Below are positions 1-5,840 of a DNA stretch of 5,840 nt, piece by piece (the stretch's first letter is position 1; every line of letters begins with the position of its first letter). The translations under genes and the position numbers were made by a program. A model generated the notes under the pieces. That model saw only the letters and a list, made by a program, of their open reading frames with translations, had not been told where the DNA came from and ran no database searches. Origin of the DNA: Deltaproteobacteria bacterium (lineage in GTDB: Bacteria > Myxococcota_A > UBA796 > UBA2385); NCBI GenBank assembly GCA_016845285.1, contig JAERSX010000171.1, forward strand, positions 1 to 5,840. The letters are read 5' to 3'.

Positions 1-201
1 GGCGTTGACCGGTCGACAGGCTGGCCGGCGGACTGGGGCCGTGGGCTGTCATGGCCGTCACCGAAGAGCTTCTCCATGCTCGGGGTGCAGGAAGGTGAGC
101 CCCTACGGCGGCACGTCAAGACATTGCTGGCTGCGCTCGACGACTTCGTCCAGCGTGTTCCCAGACGCCTACCCCGGCCGTCCGCGGGTCAACCCACCTG
201 A
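1..201 (+). pseudogene. Partial open frame entering from left edge, unidentified; possibly the frameshifted 3' end of a gene
   Basis: The frame starting at base 1 has no stop until TGA at 199-201, giving 66 codons. Its second half reads like a genuine protein tail, with a helix-like stretch LLAALDDFVQRVPRRLP and mostly G/C-ending codons. Its first half is tryptophan-rich and unconvincing. In contrast, the frame starting at 9 reads plausibly up to its own stop at 96-98 (RLAGGLGPWAVMAVTEELL). A single-base frame change between about 76 and 98 would join the two good halves. This could be a decayed gene, a sequencing indel, or simply chance in GC-rich DNA. I recognise no family; a transposase or integrase remnant is conceivable but no motif supports it. 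Confidence 0.25.
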
Positions 202-297
202 GCTGCACTGCATCGCGCCAAGGCCAGGCAAGTGGTGGTGAAGAGGACCCTTCCCCCCCTCAGGCGCACTCGGAGAGCGCTTGAGGTCGCCAGGTGG

Positions 298-335
298 TTC
301 GTTTCAGCTGACCAATCAAATTATGATCGAGAGAA
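298..335 (+). promoter_or_regulatory. Candidate promoter of the hybrid kinase gene, possibly giving a leaderless transcript
   Basis: An AT-rich patch (about 311-328) stands out in otherwise GC-rich DNA immediately before the kinase GTG at 336. It contains TATGAT at 322-327, five of six matches to the sigma70 -10 consensus. The best -35 at normal spacing is weak (TTCGTT at 298-303, 18-base spacer). Transcription from this box would start around 333-336, at or next to the start codon, so the message would have almost no leader. That fits the absence of a properly spaced Shine-Dalgarno site. The rest of 202-335 shows no gene or clear structure apart from a run of seven C. Inferred from sequence only. 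Confidence 0.3.
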
Positions 336-2183
336 GTGAGCGACTCTGAACGATATCGACCTGCGCATCTCATTCCGCAGTGGGCCTCGGTGCTGCTGAG
401 CATGACTGGCGACACAGTGCTGCTCGTGTCCCAGACGGGTGTGGTCCGTGGTGCGAGTGGGTCCGCCGTTGGTCTGCTCGGACGTAGGCTGAGCCTCCAG
501 CATACCGAGCTCGCGGAGCTCATCGAGGGACAGCTTCCACAGGAAGCCCGCGACTGCCTGAGCGCGGAGCGGCCGGAGTGGACCGGACGGATCTGCTTTC
601 GGCATTCCACCACGGGTACTCCAATTCCGGCGCATCTCACCCTGCGCAGAGCGCAAGACGAGCCCCGCTGGTTCATCGCTTCGGTGAACCCGATCACCGC
701 ACATCATCATCTCGACCAGCACCTCTTCGACCATGTGTTGCTACCGCTCATCCTGCATGACGCGAGCGGTCGGATCCGACAGGTCAACAAGGCCACCTGC
801 CGCCTGTTCTCGTGCGTACCCGAGGACCTCATCGGCAAACGGGCAGCAGACCTGCATCCCAAGATCGGCCCCTACGCACCCCCAAGCTTCAGCCTGCCGG
901 TCGGCGGCTCCTTTTCGTTCTCGACCCGCTTGATCCGAAAGGACCAGCGTGACATTCCGGTCGAGGTCCATGTGGTCAAGTTCCACCAGGAAGGTGAAGA
1001 CTTCGTGCTGGGTTCCCTGCGGGATCTCTCCCGTGAAGATCTGCTGCTCACACGTCTCGTGCAGACTCAGCAGCTCGAGCTGATGGGACGCCTCTCGGGT
1101 GGTCTCGCCCACGATCTCAACAATCTGCTGATGATCATCATCAACAACTCGTCGATGCTCCAGGAGGAGTTCGAGAGGCTCGCGGCTGACCCGGAGGTGG
1201 CCGAGATCGCCCAAGATCTCCGTGCCGCCGCAGAGAGCGCAGGAGACCTCACCAAGCAGCTCCTCGACGTGGTGCGTGTGCGGAGCAACGAGCGACGGGC
1301 GGTGGACCTCAACGAGCTGATCGGTGGCATGGTGCGGGTCCTGGGCGCAGCCATAGGCGCGACGGCAACGCTCAAGACCGAGCTTGCAGACACGATCCCG
1401 ACCATCATGGCCGACCCCGGCCAGCTCATGCAGCTCGTCGCCAACCTCGTGATGAATGCCCGCGATGCCATGACACAAGCGGGACAGATCACGGTTCGAA
1501 CGTCGGCGGTCTGGACCTCTGGTGCCGAGCGCTGTGTGCTGGAGGTAGAGGACACTGGCCCCGGAATCCCCGACCATGTGGTCCCCCACATCTTCGAGCA
1601 CATGTTCACCACCAAGGGTCAATCCGGGGGAACCGGACTCGGACTGGGCTCCGTGCAGGACATCGTGACTGCACACGGAGCGAGCATCGACCTGTTCACG
1701 GAGGTTGGTGTCGGCACCCGCTTCCGAATCGACTTCCCCGTGTCCCATCAGGATGACAACGAGTCGACCTTCCCCCACCGACTCAACGTAAGGTCGCCCG
1801 AGACCCGCCGCGTCCTGGTCGTCGACGATCTGGATGCGATCCGCGCGATCCTCCAGCGGATCCTGTCCCGGGAGGGGATGAAGGTCGAGCAAGCAACTAA
1901 TGGTATCGAGGCGCTGGAGCGCCTGCGGGATCCCAGCAAGCCAGCCGTGTCCCTCTTGATCACCGACCTGCTGATGCCGGTCATGAACGGGCGGGATCTC
2001 TGCCGAACGGTCGTGGCTGAGCAGCCCGATCTGCCCATCATCGTACTGTCTGCCTACAGCGCAGACCTGATGTTCGACGACATGGCTCGCACGAACATCC
2101 GCTTCCTGGCCAAGCCGATTCGCCCGAGCAAGCTGGTGCCCTTGGTGAAGCGCCTCATGGTGGACGCATTCCCAGAGCCTTGA
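336..2183 (+). CDS. Soluble PAS-PAS hybrid sensor histidine kinase with C-terminal receiver domain
   Basis: This 615-residue protein is a complete hybrid kinase: it autophosphorylates a histidine on a signal and passes the phosphate to its own receiver. Visible domains are a weak PAS-like region (about 20-118), a clearer PAS domain (about 124-232), a dimerisation/phosphoacceptor helix with H259 in GGLAHDLNNLL, the N-box (N374), G1 box (D406, G408, G410), an F-box-like IFEHMFTTKG (419-428), the G2 box GGTGLGLG (431-438), and a receiver (about 491-610) with D497/D498, phosphoacceptor D544, S572 and K593. No signal peptide or membrane segment is seen, so it should sense a cytosolic cue. The HDLNN H-box with a terminal receiver resembles CckA-type kinases, whose phosphate goes on to a separate phosphotransfer protein; none is encoded here. 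GTG 336 is the first start after an in-frame TGA at 324-326; ATG 402 would cut into the first PAS region. The ligand is unknown. Confidence 0.95.
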   Translation: MSDSERYRPAHLIPQWASVLLSMTGDTVLLVSQTGVVRGASGSAVGLLGRRLSLQHTELAELIEGQLPQEARDCLSAERPEWTGRICFRHSTTGTPIPAHLTLRRAQDEPRWFIASVNPITAHHHLDQHLFDHVLLPLILHDASGRIRQVNKATCRLFSCVPEDLIGKRAADLHPKIGPYAPPSFSLPVGGSFSFSTRLIRKDQRDIPVEVHVVKFHQEGEDFVLGSLRDLSREDLLLTRLVQTQQLELMGRLSGGLAHDLNNLLMIIINNSSMLQEEFERLAADPEVAEIAQDLRAAAESAGDLTKQLLDVVRVRSNERRAVDLNELIGGMVRVLGAAIGATATLKTELADTIPTIMADPGQLMQLVANLVMNARDAMTQAGQITVRTSAVWTSGAERCVLEVEDTGPGIPDHVVPHIFEHMFTTKGQSGGTGLGLGSVQDIVTAHGASIDLFTEVGVGTRFRIDFPVSHQDDNESTFPHRLNVRSPETRRVLVVDDLDAIRAILQRILSREGMKVEQATNGIEALERLRDPSKPAVSLLITDLLMPVMNGRDLCRTVVAEQPDLPIIVLSAYSADLMFDDMARTNIRFLAKPIRPSKLVPLVKRLMVDAFPEP

Positions 2184-2208
2184 GGCCGCCGCCATCAGCG
2201 CGGGGCCT
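2183..2208 (+). terminator. GC-rich hairpin at the kinase stop codon, terminator-like without a T tract
   Basis: Starting at the last base of the kinase TGA, AGGCC (2183-2187) pairs with GGCCT (2204-2208). After a bulged G at 2188, CCGC (2189-2192) pairs with GCGG (2200-2203), leaving a 7-base loop. That makes nine pairs, eight of them G-C. The position is right for the 3' end of the kinase message, but no run of T follows, so it is either a U-poor terminator or a 3'-end stabilising structure. The remaining intergenic DNA to 2433 holds no convincing gene and no better terminator for the convergent hydrolase gene. Confidence 0.3.
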
Positions 2209-2433
2209 GTATGAGCACACACAGAGCCCAGGTACCAGGCGCACGAGACAAGGTCTCCAAGCTCGACGCGACTGGCTCCGGGGACACCACTGGGACACCG
2301 TGAGCGGGCCGAACCCAACCCTGAGGCTACCGCTTCAGTGCGGGGAGGAGATGGCCCGACGCTGCCCTTCGATGAAAGAGACCACCGTAATGAAGGTGAT
2401 CATCAGATGCGGCTGGCCGTCTTCATCGGGGAG

Positions 2434-4296
2434 TCACGGCTGCCAGGTTCCATCGCTGTCCGCATCCACGTAGATGGGGTTGGAAAAACCCAGGGGGACA
2501 TGGCCCTGTGCCACCGTTGCGTAGTCTCCGAGTGACAGGTTGCGATCCTCGGGCGCGTCGTCGTCTATGGGCCATCCGGCCTCTGCCACGATCCAAGAGT
2601 CGGAGCTGAGGGTGACCTCGGCGGAGACCTCGATGTCGAGGCGCCCAAGCTCGTCCCGATCGGCCTCCAGTGGCGTGACGAACACCGTCTCTCCGCCTTG
2701 GACCAGGCGAACCTCGTGAACGGGGACCCAGGATGCGGCCTGCACGCGGATCGTGGCGGTGCCTTCGTCTCCTGCGATGAGGTCGCCGATGCCTGCGGCA
2801 ACTCCGTCCATCTCCAGCGACAAGGACACCAACGGCCCGTTGCTCACCGTGACTCGGCCTTGCTGCACCGCATCCACCAAGCACTCCACGTCGATCTCCT
2901 GCACCTCCCGCGGGCACTGGACGAGGTTGACCGGGAACCCGATCTGCTCGACCTCCAAGGCATGGCTGTCGCTGTTGCCGGTGCCCGTGATGGCGGACCC
3001 CTGGTTGAGCAGTGAGAACCAGTCGAGTCGGACATCTTGGTACAGCTCCCAGGAAAACCGGTTGACCACCTCCAGAGCATCGAAGTCGAGGTGGGCCTGC
3101 AGACCGATGTTGTCGTACATCGCATGGCCGGACTCGGGGTTGGCGTCGGCGGAGAACTGTATCCCTCGCGGATGGTTCAGCTGCAAGATGACCGAGGAAT
3201 TGCCCTCGTAGGGGTCCAGCTCTTGGCGCTCACGGAATGCCTGGAGCTGGGGTTCGGGCTGTGCTTCCGTGTTCGTCTCAGGCAGGCTCTCGCCGTCGGA
3301 AAGAGGAAATGCGTTGAGGTGGCCGTAGCTGAGCTCGTCGTCCTCGTCGTCGGGGTCGGTGTACCCCATGCGGGCTTCTGTGCCGGGCAGGCCGGCCACG
3401 TGGTTGGCGTAGAGCTGGGCCAGTGGGACGGCGGGATCATTGATGTAGTTGTGATCGGTGAGCACCACCAGATCGAGGCCACTCGACTCGACGCTCTCGT
3501 AGCGGATCTGTTCGGGGATGAAGGAGTCCGCCGACAGGCCGCTGTGAAGGTGGAAGTCGGCGGACAACCAGTCGGGGTCTCGGGGCACCCCCTCGGACAG
3601 GGTGAAGGAGACCTCGATAAACCCGGACGTACATTCGATCTCGGCGATGGTGATCTCGTCGTGGATCCCCCGCGTGGCGATGAGGCGGTAGCTTCCGGTG
3701 TCGAGCAGGGTGTGCCCCAGTCCGCCGTTGACGAGAAAGCTGCTGATGAAGTCGTCGCGCCCTTGAGGGTCCGCTTCGGCCGCATCGGGTCCCGTGAGGT
3801 TGATGTGGTTGCCAGCCATGTCGGTGACCACCACTCGGGCTGAGATGGGCTCGCCGTCGGTGTCGGTGACGGTGGCCTCGACTCGGCACGGGCGTGGGGC
3901 GTAGTCGAACCATGTCGATCGTTTGGTGGTGCCGTTGGACCGCTCGAAATGTACCTCGATGTCATGTCTTCCGGAATCGAGGTTCGAGAGGTGGAGGGTG
4001 GCGATGTAGTCGTACTTGCCGCCCACCCCGCTGTTGCGGCGACGGATGATCCCCATCGGGTCGGTGACCTCCGTGTCGTCGACGAATACACGAGCCTCGG
4101 CGTCCCTCAGCGGCTTTCCGACGTGGACGACCAGAGGGATCCATGCGGAGTCTTGGGTGGAGCGTCGCGAGGGGCTGACGAAGCTCGCCTTCCGGCAGCC
4201 GAGGGTACAGACCAAGAGGGCGATCCAGGCCAGGGACAGGGGCGTCCGGGCTCGTCGTTTGCGTCGTCTACCAGAATGAACACGGCATCTGGCCAT
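2434..4296 (-). CDS. CehA/McbA-family PHP-domain metallohydrolase, predicted lipoprotein
   Basis: From ATG 4296 this gives 620 residues: a very basic n-region (RRRKRRAR), a hydrophobic stretch (about 19-33) and C34 in LLVCTLGC, a plausible though not ideal lipobox. Two beta-rich regions follow: about 52-132, and about 134-235, the latter like a carboxypeptidase-regulatory fold (VTDTDGEPISARVVVTD). The PHP domain (about 245-450) has the full metal-binding set: H249/H251 in DFHLHS, D257, D281/H282 in VVLTDHN, E307 in PGTEA, H326, H375 in NHPRG, and D443/H445 in GNSDSH. A C-terminal beta domain ends in SNPIYVDADSDGTW, a typical ending of this family. CehA and McbA hydrolyse carbaryl, but most relatives have unknown substrates, so this is a predicted metal-dependent (phospho)esterase or amidohydrolase on the outer face of a membrane. 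An acidic loop (DPDDEDDE, 314-321) sits between E307 and H326. ATG 4308 is an alternative start. The frame stays open to 4494, but that extension contains a tandem repeat and looks non-coding. It converges with the kinase and diverges from the propeller gene. Confidence 0.93.
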   Translation of the reverse strand: MARCRVHSGRRRKRRARTPLSLAWIALLVCTLGCRKASFVSPSRRSTQDSAWIPLVVHVGKPLRDAEARVFVDDTEVTDPMGIIRRRNSGVGGKYDYIATLHLSNLDSGRHDIEVHFERSNGTTKRSTWFDYAPRPCRVEATVTDTDGEPISARVVVTDMAGNHINLTGPDAAEADPQGRDDFISSFLVNGGLGHTLLDTGSYRLIATRGIHDEITIAEIECTSGFIEVSFTLSEGVPRDPDWLSADFHLHSGLSADSFIPEQIRYESVESSGLDLVVLTDHNYINDPAVPLAQLYANHVAGLPGTEARMGYTDPDDEDDELSYGHLNAFPLSDGESLPETNTEAQPEPQLQAFRERQELDPYEGNSSVILQLNHPRGIQFSADANPESGHAMYDNIGLQAHLDFDALEVVNRFSWELYQDVRLDWFSLLNQGSAITGTGNSDSHALEVEQIGFPVNLVQCPREVQEIDVECLVDAVQQGRVTVSNGPLVSLSLEMDGVAAGIGDLIAGDEGTATIRVQAASWVPVHEVRLVQGGETVFVTPLEADRDELGRLDIEVSAEVTLSSDSWIVAEAGWPIDDDAPEDRNLSLGDYATVAQGHVPLGFSNPIYVDADSDGTWQP

Positions 4297-4370
4297 GGGA
4301 TGTGGCATCTCTCGGGGGATGTCGACTGCCGCATCGGAACGGAAAGCCAGATGTTGCCGGCGGTGCTGCG

Positions 4371-4410
4371 GATGGTGAGCTTCAGAGATGGTGAGCTTCA
4401 GAGATGGTGA
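4371..4410. repeat. Tandem repeat, 16-bp unit, 2.5 copies
   Basis: The unit GATGGTGAGCTTCAGA occurs exactly at 4371-4386 and 4387-4402 and is followed by the first eight bases of a third copy (4403-4410). There are no mismatches, which suggests recent slippage duplication or maintained function. It lies 75-114 bases upstream of the hydrolase ATG, inside the presumed 5' leader on the minus strand, where each unit reads TCTGAAGCTCACCATC. Confidence 0.9.
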
Positions 4411-4476
4411 GGGGACGTGGGTTCTCAGGTCGTTCGGGCTGGAGCGGAAGAGCAGCACGGACATGATGTTGGCGCT

Positions 4477-4504
4477 ACAGTACTTGACGTACAAGGTCTG
4501 ACAA
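4477..4504 (-). promoter_or_regulatory. Candidate sigma70-type promoter for the PHP hydrolase gene
   Basis: On the minus strand, TTGTCA (4504 to 4499, five of six matches to the -35 consensus) is followed after 16 bases by TACTGT (4482 to 4477), a passable -10 with the key first, second and last bases. Transcription would start near 4470, leaving a leader of about 170 bases that includes the tandem repeat. A CTTG/CAAG dyad (4483-4495) falls in the spacer, and the 8-bp inverted repeat lies directly upstream of the -35. Motif-based only; promoter consensus in this organism is unknown. Confidence 0.4.
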
Positions 4505-4507
4505 ATA

Positions 4508-4531
4508 CGCCAGATCGATGAACATCTGGCG
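4508..4531. repeat. Perfect inverted repeat, 8-bp arms and 8-base spacer; candidate operator or hairpin
   Basis: CGCCAGAT (4508-4515) and ATCTGGCG (4524-4531) are exact reverse complements separated by CGATGAAC. The arms' centres are 16 bp apart, compatible with a dimeric regulator, and the site lies four to 27 bases upstream of the hydrolase -35 candidate, where an activator often binds. As RNA it could form an 8-pair stem, but no T run follows on either strand, so a terminator is less likely. Two other readings are possible: a remnant end of a lost element, or chance. Confidence 0.55.
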
Positions 4532-4554
4532 AAGGTCCGACGCCCTCGACCGGA

Positions 4555-4680
4555 GTGGTCGACAGAGTTGTGGTGCTCGGCGCGGACAAGGACGGCTACA
4601 TCGCGGCCGAGGGGGGCAGGTACAGGATGGAGGTGCCCGATGGTGTCTCGCCCACGATCTACGGTAGCGTCCCTTCGTGA
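4555..4680 (+). CDS. Short 41-residue frame overlapping the propeller start; possible remnant of a truncated gene
   Basis: A frame open from 4522 can start at GTG 4555 (also GTG 4570 or 4573) and ends at TGA 4678-4680. Its peptide is protein-like in composition: VVVLGADKDGYIAAE, then GGRYRMEVPDGVSPTIYG. The pattern resembles the last strands of a beta-rich domain more than a random frame, and codons mostly end in G or C. The stop shares four bases (GTGA) with the start of the propeller gene, the arrangement seen in translationally coupled operon genes. No upstream part exists because an in-frame TGA at 4519-4521 closes it, next to the inverted repeat. I recognise no family. It may be a true small gene, a decapitated remnant of a former operon partner, or chance. 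Confidence 0.3.
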   Translation: MVDRVVVLGADKDGYIAAEGGRYRMEVPDGVSPTIYGSVPS

Positions 4681-5840
4681 TCCTCCTCCTGCTCTCTTCC
4701 CTCGCCACGGCCTCCGATCAGCTCTACGCGCCGGACCCCACCACCAACGATGCCTTCGGGTTGGCCGTGGACGGCGCAGGAGACGTCGACGCAGACGGCT
4801 TCGACGACCTGATCATCGGGGCGTACGGAGCCGACGACTACACGGGCGAGGTCTACCTCTTCTTCGGCGGCGCCAGCGGGGTCGCCTCCAGCCCCGGGGA
4901 GGTCCTGGAGGCCTCGGACGGCGGGCCGTGGCGCTACTTCGGCTACCCGGTCCGCGGGATGGGTGATCTGAACGGCGACGGATTCGCCGACATCGCCACC
5001 TCTGGCTTGGGCCCCGACGGCGGGGCGGGGCGCGCCTACCTGTACGCCGGCACGAGCTCCGGGCTCGAAGCAGAGGTGGGCCTGGCCCCATCCGGCGTGT
5101 CGTCATGGGACACCTACGGCCACGGGCTGGCCGCCGGAGACATCGACGGAGACGGGCTGAGTGATGTGGTCGCCGGTTCGCCGGGAGACGACGGCCTCGC
5201 AAGCGACGGAGGCGCGGTCTGGGTGAGCCTCGGCGGCAACGACCTGAGTGCGCTCAGCTCGAGCCGGACCTACCCCGGCACGGGCGTGTCCAGCGCGTCT
5301 CTGGGTTCGGTCGTCGCCAGCGGGGACCTCGACGGAGACGGCTATGCCGACGTGGTGGCCGCCGAGGAGCGCGCCGCCGGCACCGGGGCGCAGGTGCACC
5401 TGTGGCTCGGCAGCACGAGTGGCCTCGACAGCGCCAGCGAGCAGCTCCTCACGCCCAGCAGCGCGGCGTCGGCCGACGAGGTGGACAACGCCTTCGGCGT
5501 CTCCCTGTCCGCCGGCGGCGACCTCGACGGCGACGGAAAGGACGACCTTGCCGTGGGTGCGCACGTCGACGACGAGGGTGGCACCGACGCCGGCTCGGTC
5601 TACGTCTACCTGGGGGCGGTGAGCGGCGTGGACCCGAGCAGCGAGGTCAAGCTGACGTCCTCGAGCACCATCGCCGACGACTTCTTGGGATACGCCACGG
5701 CCATCGTCCCGGACACCAACGGCGATGCCCTCGACGACCTCCTCGTGGGGGCGTTCTACGTGAACCAGAGCACCGGCGCCGCGTACCTCTTCTACGGCGC
5801 CAGCACGGGGGTCGACACCGCCTCCGAGGTCACGCTGACC
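4677..5840 (+). CDS. Secreted FG-GAP repeat (integrin alpha-like beta-propeller) protein, 3' end outside the window
   Basis: The frame runs open for 388 codons to the window edge. GTG 4677 is the only sensible start, since an in-frame TAG at 4665-4667 precedes it; a weak GGTAG (4663-4667) is the nearest Shine-Dalgarno-like site. The first 12 residues (MILLLLSSLATA) look like a very short signal peptide with no basic residue, probably cleaved before S13. The rest is a series of FG-GAP blades, each with a Ca-binding loop: D36/D38/D40/D44, D97/N99/D101/D105, D155/D157/D159/D163, D217/D219/D221/D225, D282/D284/D286/D290 and D346/N348/D350/D354. Spacing is 58-65 residues. FG-like motifs precede the loops (AFG 26-28, YFG 87-89, AFG 272-274) and GAP-like turns follow (IIGA, AVGA, LVGA). 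Such folds are usually seven-bladed, so at least one more blade probably lies beyond 5840. The likely role is extracellular Ca-dependent binding or adhesion; the partner is unknown, and enzymatic domains could follow downstream. Confidence 0.9.
   Translation, partial: MILLLLSSLATASDQLYAPDPTTNDAFGLAVDGAGDVDADGFDDLIIGAYGADDYTGEVYLFFGGASGVASSPGEVLEASDGGPWRYFGYPVRGMGDLNGDGFADIATSGLGPDGGAGRAYLYAGTSSGLEAEVGLAPSGVSSWDTYGHGLAAGDIDGDGLSDVVAGSPGDDGLASDGGAVWVSLGGNDLSALSSSRTYPGTGVSSASLGSVVASGDLDGDGYADVVAAEERAAGTGAQVHLWLGSTSGLDSASEQLLTPSSAASADEVDNAFGVSLSAGGDLDGDGKDDLAVGAHVDDEGGTDAGSVYVYLGAVSGVDPSSEVKLTSSSTIADDFLGYATAIVPDTNGDALDDLLVGAFYVNQSTGAAYLFYGASTGVDTASEVTLT

Larger units (their letters stand above)
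4297..4676. other. Regulatory region between the divergent hydrolase and propeller genes
   Basis: This 380-base stretch separates the start of the minus-strand hydrolase from the plus-strand propeller gene. In order it holds the presumed hydrolase 5' leader with a tandem repeat (4371-4410), a minus-strand promoter candidate (4477-4504), a perfect inverted repeat (4508-4531) and a short plus-strand reading frame (4555-4680). I see no convincing sigma70 promoter for the plus-strand gene and no RNA gene. The hydrolase frame reads open through 4494, but that part has no domain character and its 16-base repeat is not a multiple of three. Confidence 0.7.

Noticed and set aside
2281..2299. Direct repeat GGGACACC, two copies 11 bp apart in the convergent intergenic region
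   Set aside because: It is short, downstream of both genes and not near a promoter; likely chance.
741..2318. Long minus-strand open frame (525 codons) opposite the kinase gene
   Set aside because: It mirrors the codon bias of the kinase, has no domain or motif, and is rich in His, Asp, Gln and Arg as expected for an antisense shadow in GC-rich DNA.
2351..2473. Possible 40-residue plus-strand gene after a purine-rich GGGAGG
   Set aside because: The spacing from GGGAGG to ATG is only two bases, the frame runs antisense into the hydrolase 3' end, and the peptide shows no family features.
3037..3843. Plus-strand open frame (268 codons) opposite the hydrolase gene
   Set aside because: It is antisense to conserved PHP-domain sequence and its translation is low-complexity Val/Gly/Asp with no recognisable fold.
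4371..4410. CRISPR array interpretation of the tandem repeat
   Set aside because: Units are directly adjacent with no spacers and only 2.5 copies.
4297..4494. N-terminal extension of the hydrolase to ATG 4494
   Set aside because: It would bury the lipoprotein signal 100 residues in, spans a non-triplet tandem repeat and the leader, and has no domain character.
4813..5202. Arg-rich minus-strand frame opposite the propeller gene
   Set aside because: Arg/Pro-rich antisense reading of repeated GAC-GGC codons; a compositional artefact.

Overview
The window is GC-rich bacterial DNA with three clear protein genes, strong G/C preference at third codon positions, frequent GTG starts and few recognisable Shine-Dalgarno sites. 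A soluble PAS-type hybrid histidine kinase next to a secreted FG-GAP protein and a PHP-fold lipoprotein would suit an environmental Gram-negative bacterium of the Myxococcota / former Deltaproteobacteria type. That assignment rests on gene style only; no taxonomic marker is present.

Layout. Positions 1-201 hold an open frame running in from the left edge, with frame behaviour that suggests the end of a broken or frameshifted gene. Positions 202-335 are non-coding and end in an AT-rich patch with a -10-like TATGAT just before the GTG of the kinase gene (336-2183, + strand). The kinase has two PAS domains, an HDLNN-type H-box, a complete ATPase domain and a C-terminal receiver with all key residues. 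A GC-rich hairpin begins at its stop codon. After 250 bases of convergent intergenic DNA comes a minus-strand gene (2434-4296) for a CehA/McbA-type PHP metallohydrolase with a lipoprotein-like signal.

The 380-base region upstream of the hydrolase (4297-4676) carries a 16-bp tandem repeat in the presumed 5' leader, a fair minus-strand promoter candidate, a perfect 8-bp-arm inverted repeat just behind that promoter, and a short plus-strand frame (4555-4680) that looks like the tail of a lost gene. Its stop overlaps the GTG start of the last gene by four bases (GTGA). That gene (4677 to beyond 5840, + strand) encodes a secreted FG-GAP / integrin-alpha-like beta-propeller with six Ca-binding DxDxDG-type loops in view.

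Working together. Nothing shows that the three genes form one system. The kinase and hydrolase converge, while the hydrolase and propeller diverge across a shared regulatory region. The kinase is cytosolic and lacks a DNA-binding output, so its partner must be elsewhere. The hydrolase and propeller are both predicted to be exported and could share regulation. I found no rRNA, tRNA, CRISPR array, complete insertion sequence or recognisable defence system. The most interesting signals are in the 4297-4680 region rather than in a new gene system.
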